Below the pieces are notes generated by a model. The model was not told the DNA's origin. It did not search any database and worked only from the letters and a program-made list of their open reading frames with translations. Both the position numbers and the translations under genes were made by a program. Shown here one piece after another: positions 7,856 to 15,920 of a DNA stretch of 64,000 bases. The stretch is from 55-13 sp964501275 (lineage in GTDB: Bacteria; Armatimonadota; Fimbriimonadia; Fimbriimonadales; Fimbriimonadaceae): assembly GCA_964501275.1 (NCBI GenBank), contig CAZCSP010000008.1, positions 1 through 64,000 of the forward strand, written 5' to 3'. Position 1 is the first letter of the stretch. Every line of letters begins with the position of its first letter.

Positions 7856-8721
7856 TTGAGATCGAATAGTTCGTCGGTCGTGAGGTCGCCATCGCCATCG
7901 ATGTCGCCTAAGTTGATTGAAGTGAAGTCGGCAGAGTTGAAGCCGAATCCAAAGGTTCCGGTGCGCAAAACCGGCTTTCGCGCCTTCGCGTGGCCGTCCG
8001 CCCAGGCGATATTGCCCACCCCGTTGTGGCGGCCCTGGAATCCGGGATAGTTGGCGCTGGGAGGATCGAGGTAGGGGTTGCCTTCCAGGGTAGGTGAGGG
8101 ATACTCCCAGTTGTTGATCCTCGCGCTGGAGGCAAACGTCACCGTCTCGGCGACGTTCTCGATGGATGAGTAGTTGACGCTACTGCTATAACCCAGATAG
8201 TTGTAGTTGTATCCGTACCCCGTGAATCCCACACGAGTGCGCAGCCGGCTGGGCCAGCTAGGGTCGGCTTGGATGCCTTTGCCTTTGGTGTAGGGGTAGA
8301 GGGGTCCGTCCTCCTCTCGGAGCGTTTGGGCTACAGGGTCCCAAACTCCCCACCACCAAGTCGTCTTGTCCCCCGGTCCCAAAGTCAAAACCATCAGCAT
8401 CTCGTCGTCATGGTCGTTGGCATACATCAGCCAGGCCAAGTCGAGCTGCTTCAGGTTGTTTAGCGACTGCGTTCTCTTGGCCGCCTCTTTAGCCCTGGCA
8501 AAGACCGGGAACAGGACCGCCGCCAAGATAGCGATGATCGCAATGACCACCAGGAGTTCGATGAGGGTAAAGGCGTGTACCCCGCGATTGGAGATGGGCC
8601 TACAGCTACACGCTTCGCGTTCTTTGACCGAGTGTCTGTGGTAACTACAACTCGACCACGACCGGGATGGTCGTGGAAACCATGGGCGGGACGCCCATGC
8701 CACGTCAAAATTCAAATTCAC
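7852..8721 (-). CDS. Prepilin-type N-terminal domain protein (DUF1559/H-X9-DG-like), first gene of cobalamin-riboswitch operon
   Basis: The protein carries the type IV prepilin motif HAFTLIELLVVIAIIAILAA followed by VLFPVFARAKEAAKRT, then a C-terminal region with GRHNGVGNIAWADGHAK, the H-x9-DG pattern of this pseudopilin class. The start is uncertain. No ATG lies between 8844 and the motif; I place it at GTG 8721 because GGGAGG sits 4 nt upstream. That start implies a leader of nearly 50 residues, much of it encoded by palindromic repeats at 8656-8699. The tail DLTSINLGDIDGDGDLTTDELFDLK-type segment resembles a dockerin/EF-hand Ca-binding loop (DIDGDGDLTTDE). The gene lies directly downstream of the riboswitch. 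Confidence 0.75.
   Translation of the reverse strand: MNLNFDVAWASRPWFPRPSRSWSSCSYHRHSVKEREACSCRPISNRGVHAFTLIELLVVIAIIAILAAVLFPVFARAKEAAKRTQSLNNLKQLDLAWLMYANDHDDEMLMVLTLGPGDKTTWWWGVWDPVAQTLREEDGPLYPYTKGKGIQADPSWPSRLRTRVGFTGYGYNYNYLGYSSSVNYSSIENVAETVTFASSARINNWEYPSPTLEGNPYLDPPSANYPGFQGRHNGVGNIAWADGHAKARKPVLRTGTFGFGFNSADFTSINLGDIDGDGDLTTDELFDLK
8656..8699. repeat. Hairpin doublet (copy 1)
   Basis: Two adjacent perfect hairpins sit side by side: CCACGACC..GGTCGTGG at 8656-8676 and CATGGGC..GCCCATG at 8681-8699. Read on the minus strand, each has a TCC at its centre. A second doublet with the same layout but compensatory stem changes lies at 63542-63586. This copy falls inside the putative 5' coding region of the prepilin-like gene. 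Confidence 0.85.
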
Positions 8722-8848
8722 ATAACCTCCCTGCAAGTCCCGAGAACGGGACGGACGGGTGAGGCCATCGGTCGGAGAAGAGGAAAGGTTCGAGCCGAAA
8801 AACGCCCTTGCCTGACCACCTATGCTCGTAGGCGACGACTTCACAAAA

Positions 8849-8861
8849 CGCTCACAGAGCG
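8849..8861 (-). terminator. Short hairpin overlapping the riboswitch 3' end
   Basis: On the minus strand CGCTC-TGT-GAGCG is followed by TTTT. Its 5' half shares bases with the last segment of the cobalamin riboswitch (GCCCGCTC), so ligand binding could decide whether this stem forms. The stem is only 5 bp, so it may be weak. Confidence 0.45.
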
Positions 8862-9035
8862 GGCATTCGGACTTATCGAAATTGCTCGATTGCTAAATTG
8901 CTAGATTGCTTGAATAAATCAAGCAGTCCAGCAATCGAAAATCAAGCATTTCGAATCACCGTTGCGGCACAGCGCCGGAATCTCACCGGACTTTCCCCGT
9001 CTTTCAGCCAACCACGATGGTCGGCCTCTGCGATT
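8857..9035 (-). promoter_or_regulatory. Cobalamin (B12) riboswitch
   Basis: Read on the minus strand, this has the conserved cobalamin aptamer core: GGGGAAAGTCCGGTGAGATT, then CCGGCGCTG and GCCGCAACGGTGA (core at about 8956-8998). The core is preceded by a GCCGACCA..TGGTTGGC stem with CTGAAAGACGG, and the element ends with GATAAGTCCGAATGCCCGC at about 8858-8876, matching the usual AAGTC-GGA-CC-GCC closing segment. A long AT-rich variable stem (8880-8950) sits between. The aptamer lies between the amidase gene and the prepilin-like gene and points at the latter. The 5' boundary is approximate. Confidence 0.9.
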
Positions 9036-9166
9036 GAATAGAGTTTAGAACAAATGGACCGCCGATCTCCAGATCGGCGCCGCAGGTTTGTAAGACAGAA
9101 GCACTTTCCTGCGTTCCTCGCAAACTAGTGATGGTCAGATCCCGGCCCCCGGCAAAACAAACGAAG

Positions 9167-9850
9167 TCAGCGTTTGGGCGAGGTGACCGCCGCCACAACC
9201 GCCTTGGCCAAAGCTTCCGCAAACCGAGTCTGCCCATTAGGGGAGGCGATAAACGCTTCGTCTTTGGGGTTCGTCAAGACTACCAATTCCACCAAAACCA
9301 CCGGCACTGCAGAGAACACGGACCCAGTCAAAGCCCCTTGACGTCCACCAATCAGCGTCTTAGTGTCCGACTTCAACCCGTGATCCGCCAAATGGCCCTT
9401 CATGCCCTCCGCCAAAGCCGCGTGAAACCGCGAGGCAATCGGCTTCAAGCGCTTAAGCAACGCCGAAGAAGGCCCAGTGACGCCTTGGGACTTCCCTTGC
9501 TGAGTCGGATAGTAGGTAGCAAAACCGCTTCCCGCCGCCGCGTCACAATGAAGTCGCAGCATCAGGTCTGCCTTGGCCCGATTCGCGACCGCCGCCCGAT
9601 CTTTGTTCCGCACCATCTGCTCCAGGCCGTCTTTGGTCAGGACCACCTTCGCGCCCATCTTCTCCAAACGGGTCCGCACCATCAGGGCCATGTTCCACAC
9701 GACCTCCATCTCGGTCAGCTTCTTGCCCCGAGTCCCCCGCCCGACCTCGCTCGGGTGGCCGGGGTCGATACAGATCACTTTTCCCTTCAACTGGGCCGAG
9801 GCCAACCCCGAAATCAGGAAGACCAAGACTGCCAAAAGCCAACGAAACAC
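9167..9850 (-). CDS. N-acetylmuramoyl-L-alanine amidase (Amidase_3 family)
   Basis: This 227-residue protein has a signal peptide (MFRWLLAVLVFLISGLASA) and the zinc-amidase motifs: IDPGHPSEVGRG near residue 28 (His ligand), TEMEVVWN (Glu ligand), LRLHCDAAAGSG (second His), and VVLVELVVLTNPKDE near the C-terminus (catalytic Glu). Such enzymes cleave the amide bond between MurNAc and the L-Ala of the stem peptide in the periplasm. It is compact, with no AMIN or SPOR domain. It ends about 130 bp before the riboswitch on the same strand, but the aptamer begins a new regulated unit. Confidence 0.9.
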   Translation of the reverse strand: MFRWLLAVLVFLISGLASAQLKGKVICIDPGHPSEVGRGTRGKKLTEMEVVWNMALMVRTRLEKMGAKVVLTKDGLEQMVRNKDRAAVANRAKADLMLRLHCDAAAGSGFATYYPTQQGKSQGVTGPSSALLKRLKPIASRFHAALAEGMKGHLADHGLKSDTKTLIGGRQGALTGSVFSAVPVVLVELVVLTNPKDEAFIASPNGQTRFAEALAKAVVAAVTSPKR

Positions 9851-9911
9851 CCTCGGAAGGTACCAGACCTAGCGCTTGGGCCTCGGTCCTGGTAGCTTGC
9901 AAGTGCCGAAG

Positions 9912-11705
9912 ATGAACGACGAGACGATCCCTTCGCCACCCGAGCACGAGAAGCTGACGACGCCGACTTGGACCTCGATCAAGCGCCTTCTCGCCCTTGC
10001 CCTGCCTTACTGGCGATTCCTGGCCTTGGGTGGTTTACTGACCCTGATCTCCACCGCCTTCAGCCTCAGCCTGCCCTGGATCATCAAGCAGGGGTTCGAC
10101 GAGGTGATCGACTCCAAGTCTATCGCGAACTTGGATCGGTATGCGATCCTCGTCGTCATCGTCATCTTGGCCGCGTCCGCCATCAGCTTCGGCCAGTTCG
10201 TGCTCATCGCCTATGTGGGCAACCGCGTCATTAAGGAGGTTCGAGAGCAACTCTTCTCCAAGCTTCTCCGCCTCCCCGTCTCTTTCTTCGACAAAACCCG
10301 ATCCGGCGATCTCGCCTCCAACCTTTCCAACGACGTCAGCCTGATGCAACAGACCTTGTCCAGCGACCTCGTCGGAATCGTGGGGAGTTCGACGTTGTTC
10401 GTGGGCGGCACCATCTCCGCCATCTGGATCAACCCCAAGCTGACCGGCGTGGTGGTCGGGGTCTTGGCCCTGGTGATGGCAGGCTTTGTGTTCTACGGCA
10501 AGCGGATGCGCAAGCTGACCCGCCAAGCCCTCGATGCCCTCTCCGACGCCATCGGCGCAATGACTGAGGCCTTGGGCAATATCCGGCTGGTGAAGGCGTT
10601 TGCCAGAGAAGGCCATGAAACGAAAAGGGCTGAAGAGAAGTTGGACAAGGTTTTCCGGCTGAACATGAAGACCTCGGTCGGCGAAGCCGCGATGGGGATG
10701 ATCGCCTTCACGGGCTTCTTCCTGCTGCTGATCGGCGTCGGTTGGTATGGCGGGCGGAGCGTGTTGGCGGGGACCATGACCGTCGGCGAGATATTCGGGT
10801 TCTTCGTCACGATCATCATCATCAGCGGCCCAATGGGCGACTTGGCCTCGCTCTACACCCGCCTCCAAAGGGCGGTCGGCGCTTCGGACCGGGTGTTCGG
10901 GCTGATCGATGAGGAGCCAGAACCAGAAGACCAGCCTCAAGCCGCCGCCTTTCCGACTGGAAATGGCGCGGTCAGTTTCCAGAAGATCGACTTCCGCTAC
11001 GTTCCCGAGACGCCGGTGCTCTCCGATTTCAACTTGGAACTCCTCCCCGGCAAAGCCACGGCTTTGGTAGGTTCCAGCGGCGGAGGAAAGACCACAGTCG
11101 CCAACCTGCTCTACCGGTTCTATGAGCCTCAATCCGGTCAAATTCTCATCGACGGCGTTCCCTTGGACCAGATCAAGCGATCCGAACTGCGGGAGCACAT
11201 CGGCATGGTGCCTCAGGAAACCATCCTCTTCAACGGCACGATCCGGGAGAACATCCAATACGGCCGTCTGGACGCCTCGCCCGAAGAGGTAGAACAGGCC
11301 GCCAAAGCCGCCAATGTCCATGAGTTCGTCCAGGGCTTTTCCAAGGGCTACGAGACGCTGGTCGGGGAGCGGGGCATCACCCTGTCGGGAGGCCAAAGAC
11401 AGCGAGTCGCCATCGCCAGGGCCATCCTGAAGAACCCCAAGATTCTCGTCCTTGACGAAGCCACAAGCGCCCTCGATTCCGTGAGCGAAGCCCTGGTGAA
11501 AGAGGCGTTGGAGCGGTTGATGGAAGGAAGAACGACCCTCATCATCGCCCACCGCCTCACCACCATCCAACAGGCGGACCAAATCGCTGTTTTGGACCAA
11601 GGACGGATCATCGAAGTAGGAAAACACCAGGAGCTGTTGGCGAGGAAAGGTAAGTATGCCGAGCTGCAGATGATGGGAAGGTTGGATGTTGTAGAAGCCA
11701 CTTAG
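9912..11705 (+). CDS. ABC transporter transmembrane/ATP-binding protein (MsbA/lipid-exporter-like)
   Basis: This 597-residue half-transporter has an N-terminal six-helix domain (from LLALALPYWRFLALGGLLTL to the helix around FGFFVTIIIISGPMGDLASL) fused to a nucleotide-binding domain. The NBD has Walker A GSSGGGKTT, signature LSGGQRQRVAIARA and Walker B ILVLDEATSALD, then the H-loop LIIAHRLTTI. It probably acts as a homodimer flipping lipids or hydrophobic compounds. I chose ATG 9912 over an upstream TTG at 9876. It is divergent from the amidase gene and not obviously part of an operon. Confidence 0.92.
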   Translation: MNDETIPSPPEHEKLTTPTWTSIKRLLALALPYWRFLALGGLLTLISTAFSLSLPWIIKQGFDEVIDSKSIANLDRYAILVVIVILAASAISFGQFVLIAYVGNRVIKEVREQLFSKLLRLPVSFFDKTRSGDLASNLSNDVSLMQQTLSSDLVGIVGSSTLFVGGTISAIWINPKLTGVVVGVLALVMAGFVFYGKRMRKLTRQALDALSDAIGAMTEALGNIRLVKAFAREGHETKRAEEKLDKVFRLNMKTSVGEAAMGMIAFTGFFLLLIGVGWYGGRSVLAGTMTVGEIFGFFVTIIIISGPMGDLASLYTRLQRAVGASDRVFGLIDEEPEPEDQPQAAAFPTGNGAVSFQKIDFRYVPETPVLSDFNLELLPGKATALVGSSGGGKTTVANLLYRFYEPQSGQILIDGVPLDQIKRSELREHIGMVPQETILFNGTIRENIQYGRLDASPEEVEQAAKAANVHEFVQGFSKGYETLVGERGITLSGGQRQRVAIARAILKNPKILVLDEATSALDSVSEALVKEALERLMEGRTTLIIAHRLTTIQQADQIAVLDQGRIIEVGKHQELLARKGKYAELQMMGRLDVVEAT

Positions 11706-11767
11706 GTCTGTTGCCTCAAAATGGACTTCTTTCGAACAAGTTCCGAAGTCAACCTGTCTTATCCTTC

Positions 11768-11938
11768 ATGACTGTTGAGAAGACGGATTCTGAGCCCAGT
11801 TTCCGCGTCATTGTCCACGCTATCGTAGGCGGCCCTTTCGACGTTCGCTTGAACGACATCCTTCGCGAAGAAGAGACCCACGAGTGGAAAGAACCCCTCA
11901 TCCGCCTTGGCGCCATTGAGCCAATCTGCTTGAACTGA
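11768..11938 (+). CDS. Small hypothetical protein
   Basis: An open frame of 56 residues starts at ATG 11768 (MTVEKTDSEPSFRVIVHAIV) and ends ...RLGAIEPICLN. The composition is protein-like with no low-complexity stretch. The opposite strand is also open here, and no ribosome-binding site is evident, so it may be noncoding. It sits between the exporter and the DUF1501 gene. Confidence 0.3.
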   Translation: MTVEKTDSEPSFRVIVHAIVGGPFDVRLNDILREEETHEWKEPLIRLGAIEPICLN

Positions 11939-12038
11939 ACCTGCCCGCCCAATTTCCGTCAAGACGGTCGCAGTCGTTTTTTTGCGGAAAGACTTGGCTC
12001 CACAGCCAATAACCGATACCATTAGGGATAGAGCAGAT

Positions 12039-13259
12039 ATGAGCGACCTCATTAGCCGAAGAGACTTGATGAAACGGGGCGGCATGATCGCCGTTGGCCT
12101 GGTGGCTCCCCGATGGCTATCCGCGGTGGCCCATGCCGATATCGTGAAGCTGGGACAGGGCGGCAAACTGGACAAGGACACCGTGCTAGTGGTCTGCCAA
12201 CTAAGCGGCGGCAACGACGGGCTGAACACTTTTATCCCCTACGCCAACAAAATCTACTACCAGATGCGCCCCACCCTGGGCGTTCCCGAAGCTCAGGTTG
12301 TAAAGCTGAATGACCAGATGGGAATGAACCCGGCGATGGCTCCCCTGGAAGAGCTTTTCAAGAAGGGACAAGTGGCGATTATCCAGAACGTGGGCTATCC
12401 CCAGGCGAATCGATCCCACTTCAAGAGCATGGATATTTGGCAATCCGCTTCGCCGGATGGGAAGATGCGGTACGGGTGGATCGGCCGACACATGGACACG
12501 GTCGCCGCCGCCAATCCAGTCTACGCGCTGGGGCTCTCCACCGAAAAACCGCTTGCCTTGGCCGGCAAAACCGCAAGCGTTCCCTGTTTTGCCAGCTTGG
12601 CCGATATCCAAAATATGATTGGCGACCCCGATACCGAGCGGATGCTGCGAGAGATTCAGGGGATGGACGCCAAGGCAGGGTCGCTGGAGGCGGTGGTGCA
12701 GAAGGCGAACCGCACCGCCCTCGACGCGATGGACGTGCTTGCTTCCCAATTATCCAAGTACACGCCCAAAGAGACCTACGCGAACGACGCATTTGGCAAC
12801 GGCTTTCGGCAGATTTCCCAACTGGTCGCCACCTCTCCCCAGACGCGAATCGTCTACTTCAGCTCCGGCGGGTTCGACACCCACGCCCGCCAGACCGAGT
12901 CTCACACCCGGCTTTTGACCAACTTCTCCAACGCGGTCAGCGCGTTCCAGAAGGAGATGGAGGCCAGCGGTAAGGCCGATAAGGTGATCGTGCTGGTGTT
13001 CTCGGAGTTTGGCCGGCGGGTCGCCGAGAACGGCAGCCAGGGGACCGACCACGGCGCGGCGGGTCCGATGCTGCTCATCGGCAAACGGGTGAAGGGTGGA
13101 TTCCACGGCCCCAATCCCGACCTGCAGAACCTGGCGAACGGGGATATCCGGCATACGATGGACTTCCGCTCGGTCTACGCCGCGACCCTCGACAACTGGA
13201 TCGGCGGCGATTCGGGCGTGGTGTTGGGGCAGCAGTTCGAACACGCCCCGGTCCTGTAA
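12039..13259 (+). CDS. DUF1501 domain-containing protein, Tat-exported
   Basis: This 406-residue protein begins with a twin-arginine signal, SRRDLMKRGG, followed by a hydrophobic stretch to AVAHA. The body has the family hallmarks VVCQLSGGNDGLNTFIPY, QNVGYPQANRSHFKSMDIW, FSSGGFDTHARQ, VFSEFGRRVAENGSQGTDHG and the C-terminal DFRSVYAATLDNWIG. These resemble the alkaline-phosphatase/sulfatase superfamily, but no enzyme activity is established. Partners are usually DUF1800 proteins; none is adjacent. I chose ATG 12039 because the upstream TTG adds only residues that do not fit a Tat signal. A hairpin A repeat directly follows the stop. Confidence 0.9.
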   Translation: MSDLISRRDLMKRGGMIAVGLVAPRWLSAVAHADIVKLGQGGKLDKDTVLVVCQLSGGNDGLNTFIPYANKIYYQMRPTLGVPEAQVVKLNDQMGMNPAMAPLEELFKKGQVAIIQNVGYPQANRSHFKSMDIWQSASPDGKMRYGWIGRHMDTVAAANPVYALGLSTEKPLALAGKTASVPCFASLADIQNMIGDPDTERMLREIQGMDAKAGSLEAVVQKANRTALDAMDVLASQLSKYTPKETYANDAFGNGFRQISQLVATSPQTRIVYFSSGGFDTHARQTESHTRLLTNFSNAVSAFQKEMEASGKADKVIVLVFSEFGRRVAENGSQGTDHGAAGPMLLIGKRVKGGFHGPNPDLQNLANGDIRHTMDFRSVYAATLDNWIGGDSGVVLGQQFEHAPVL

Positions 13260-13260
13260 G

Positions 13261-13610
13261 CCCCTTCCTCCCCCCGAAGGTCGGGGAGGAAGGGGTTGGG
13301 GATGGAGGGGTTTGAACTTGTAGTTGGAAGAAACCCGTAGACATCTGATGGTTCGGAGCTGGTGCATTGTGTGTCCACCTCCCATTCCTTCGCGGCTCTT
13401 TGCGTCTTTGCGTGAGTTCAAAAAGTTCTCGCAAAGACGCAAAGTCCGCAAAGGTTCGCAAGGCGACACACAGCATGCAACAGCCCGTTCGTGCCGGGGC
13501 GATTGCCGAGAGTTCGGATTTCAATACAAGCATTGCGGCGACTACAAGCTTCCGGAACCTCCTCCCCCCGGCCCCCTCCTCCAAGACGAACCACTTGGAG
13601 GAGGGGGAGG
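13261..13610. repeat. Composite two-hairpin repeat, copy 2 (inverted orientation)
   Basis: Hairpin A (13261-13290, CCCCTTCCTCC...GGAGGAAGGGG) and its GTTTGAACTTGTAGTTG tail begin 2 nt after the DUF1501 stop. Hairpin B (about 13575-13610, carrying TCCAAGACGAACCACTTGGA) ends a few nt before the nfo stop. The spacer includes CGGATTTCAATACAAGCATT and GCGGCGACTACAAGCTTCC, the reverse complement of copy 1's middle. A unique piece with a CGCAAAGACGCAAAGTCCGC motif lies between. Confidence 0.85.
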
Positions 13611-13615
13611 TACCG

Positions 13616-14461
13616 CTATCTCACCATCGACCACAGCTTGGCCAGATTCATGGCGTGGCCTTCTGGGGCCTCGGGAGTCTCCAGGAGGATGGGGACTTCG
13701 TAGAACCGAGGGTCGTTGACCAAGAGGTCAAAAGCCGTCGGCCCGATAAAGCCCTGCCCGATGTGCTCATGTCGGTCCACTCGGGTTCCCAGGTCCTTCT
13801 TGCTGTCGTTGCAGTGGATCGCTTTAAGATTGGATATCCCCACGACCCGGTCAAACTCTTCAAACGTCTTTTGGTAACTCTCGGGCGTGCGGATGTCGTA
13901 GCCTGCGACGAAGATGTGGCAGGTGTCCAGGCAGACTCTGAGTCTTTCGGGGGCGCCCGTCAGGTCCAGCAGTTTGGCGATCTCTTCAAACCGGGAGTCC
14001 AGCGCAGAACCCTGTCCAGCGGTGGTCTCGGCGAGAATCGTCACATCGTCGGGAGTATCGGCCAAGACTTCCTTGACCGACTCCGCACAAATCCTCAACC
14101 CCTCCTCGATCCCTTGCCCCAGGTGCGATCCAATATGGGAGACCGCCCACTTGATGCCATAGCGACTGCACCGCCGCAACTCGCCCTTAAGCCCCTCGAT
14201 ACTCTTGGCCCTTCCTTCCTCAGTCGGGGCGCAGAGGTTAACGAGGTAACTGTCGTGGCTCACCACCACGTCGATGCCTGTTTCGGCTTTGGCGGCTTGG
14301 AAGTCAGCCGCCATCTCGTCAGTCACAGGCTTCGCGGACCACTGTTGAGGGCTGGATGTGAATACTTGGACAGCGGTGCAACCGATTGCCTTACCGGTCC
14401 GCACCGCCATCCCAACGCCACCCTTGATGGGCATATGAGCGCCGAGAAGATGATTTGCCAT
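13616..14461 (-). CDS. nfo: Deoxyribonuclease IV (AP endonuclease 2 family)
   Basis: This 281-residue protein is full length for the family. It starts LLGAHMPIKGGVGMAVRTGK and shows the metal-binding motifs ETTAGQGSALDSRFEEI, LRVCLDTCHIFVAGYDIR and KAIHCNDSKKDLGTRVDRHE. The enzyme cuts DNA at abasic sites in base-excision repair using three zinc ions. It is a single gene, convergent with the DUF1501 gene, with a composite repeat filling the gap. Confidence 0.95.
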   Translation of the reverse strand: MANHLLGAHMPIKGGVGMAVRTGKAIGCTAVQVFTSSPQQWSAKPVTDEMAADFQAAKAETGIDVVVSHDSYLVNLCAPTEEGRAKSIEGLKGELRRCSRYGIKWAVSHIGSHLGQGIEEGLRICAESVKEVLADTPDDVTILAETTAGQGSALDSRFEEIAKLLDLTGAPERLRVCLDTCHIFVAGYDIRTPESYQKTFEEFDRVVGISNLKAIHCNDSKKDLGTRVDRHEHIGQGFIGPTAFDLLVNDPRFYEVPILLETPEAPEGHAMNLAKLWSMVR

Positions 14462-14486
14462 AGTTGGCTCTATTCTGAAAGATCGA

Positions 14487-15920
14487 TCACTGGATGTCCT
14501 TAGGCCCCTTTACATCGAAACCCTTCAGTGGCATTATGTCAATAGCAGTGATTTTCGAATCTAGCTGCTTGAGAAACAGTACGAACACATCGACGGGAAT
14601 GACTGTATCAGCAAACTTGGCGGTTCCGACTTGCTTGCTTGATCCCTCAATGAAAGGCCCCAATTCGTCCTTTTTTAGAACCCTCGGCGGAGTCGCGGTA
14701 GACACAGGCACGATGGCAGTGGCTTGCCAAGAGTGTTTCCATCTCTCTGACTCAACGGAGAACCTAAGGCAATATACAGGCTGACCACGTAGGTAGAAGA
14801 GCGGGCGCACGTGTCGCGGGAAGTCGGCCGTTTTACCATGGTATTTTCTTTCGTTCAACGGCGGCAAGGGTTTGGCGGTCGGATCTACCTTCCCATAGTT
14901 GCGAGGCCGGTTTCGGTCGTCTGCCTCGTACATCAAAGAGGGTTGGTACCCTTTTCCGGTTTCGTCAAACAATCCTGCTGTGACATCGATGTGAGGCGTC
15001 GCTCCTCCCGTGAACAAAACCATCGCTTCACTGTTGCTCCGCCATGAGGCCCAAGGGCGGTCGACAAGGACCCCAAGGAGCGTTATCGTGACGCCATTCA
15101 CGCTTTTTTGGTAAGCAGGATTGTTGAGGCGACTTAGAATCTGGTCATAAGCGGCTTTCTCATCACAAACCACGAAGCCATCCGGAATCTGAGGATCAAA
15201 GTGGGCATCGGGAATATCTGACGGATACTCATTGAGAGAGTAGCCGCCTTTGCGCTCCTTGCCATCCTTGATCACAGAGTGATCTACCCGAACGGGCAGG
15301 CTGTCCGATCGGCGGCAAAGCAAAACCGACTTCCGCACATCCTTCGGCGTCTTTCTTTGACGAGATTGGATGGTAACTTCCATGTAGGTTTGCCCATTAA
15401 CCACGACTTGGCGTCTGCTTACCTGCGGCTCGCCGATCGTCTCCCACTGGTGGCTCTTGATTTCGTTCTCGACGCCTGTTCCGTCAAAACCAAATCCGTC
15501 AGGTTTCTCGCTTGAGATAACCGCATAACGGTCCTTGGGATGCGTGTACCAAACAACTTTGCCGTTGTAGGCGCGGTCAATCTGATCACCAAGCTGGTAG
15601 CGCCTCTTCGTCCCTTCTTGCCAAGATTCGTATGTAACATTGCCATTTGCCGAAAAAGAGCGGGTATGGCTCGCAGGAACGGACTTCAAGGCGGCCTGAA
15701 TCTCCTCAATACCTATAGCCTTCGCAGGTGCAAGGAGAAGGGCTCCACAGGCGACAATGGCCATCCCACCGGCAACAACTCCTGCTGGTTTTAGCCATGT
15801 GTTGCCGGGCCGAAAGCGTACGGGAAAGGCCATGATCTCAGTCGCTTGATCGACGCCTCCGCCGAAAGTCCGGCTCCGAATTTCTTGAATCCCTTTGGTC
15901 AGTCTTCTGTTAACTCGCAT
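14487..15920 (-). CDS. Membrane-anchored partner of ECF sigma factor (putative anti-sigma)
   Basis: This 477-residue protein has a cytoplasmic N-terminus of about 40 residues, one membrane segment (GVVAGGMAIVACGALLLAP, about residues 48-66) and a large extracytoplasmic part. The start at 15920 overlaps the sigma gene by 11 nt, which suggests coupled translation. The part just after the membrane segment (IEEIQAALKSVPASHTRSFS, then repeated beta-strand-like sequence) recalls LolA/LppX-like folds seen in sigma-linked lipoproteins. No zinc-type anti-sigma HxxxCxxC motif is visible. Anti-sigma function is inferred from position and topology only. Confidence 0.6.
   Translation of the reverse strand: MRVNRRLTKGIQEIRSRTFGGGVDQATEIMAFPVRFRPGNTWLKPAGVVAGGMAIVACGALLLAPAKAIGIEEIQAALKSVPASHTRSFSANGNVTYESWQEGTKRRYQLGDQIDRAYNGKVVWYTHPKDRYAVISSEKPDGFGFDGTGVENEIKSHQWETIGEPQVSRRQVVVNGQTYMEVTIQSRQRKTPKDVRKSVLLCRRSDSLPVRVDHSVIKDGKERKGGYSLNEYPSDIPDAHFDPQIPDGFVVCDEKAAYDQILSRLNNPAYQKSVNGVTITLLGVLVDRPWASWRSNSEAMVLFTGGATPHIDVTAGLFDETGKGYQPSLMYEADDRNRPRNYGKVDPTAKPLPPLNERKYHGKTADFPRHVRPLFYLRGQPVYCLRFSVESERWKHSWQATAIVPVSTATPPRVLKKDELGPFIEGSSKQVGTAKFADTVIPVDVFVLFLKQLDSKITAIDIMPLKGFDVKGPKDIQ

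Noticed and set aside
10035..11627. 530-residue minus-strand open frame opposite the ABC exporter
   Set aside because: It is the antisense of a well-conserved ABC exporter; its His/Asp/Val-rich text shows no domain.
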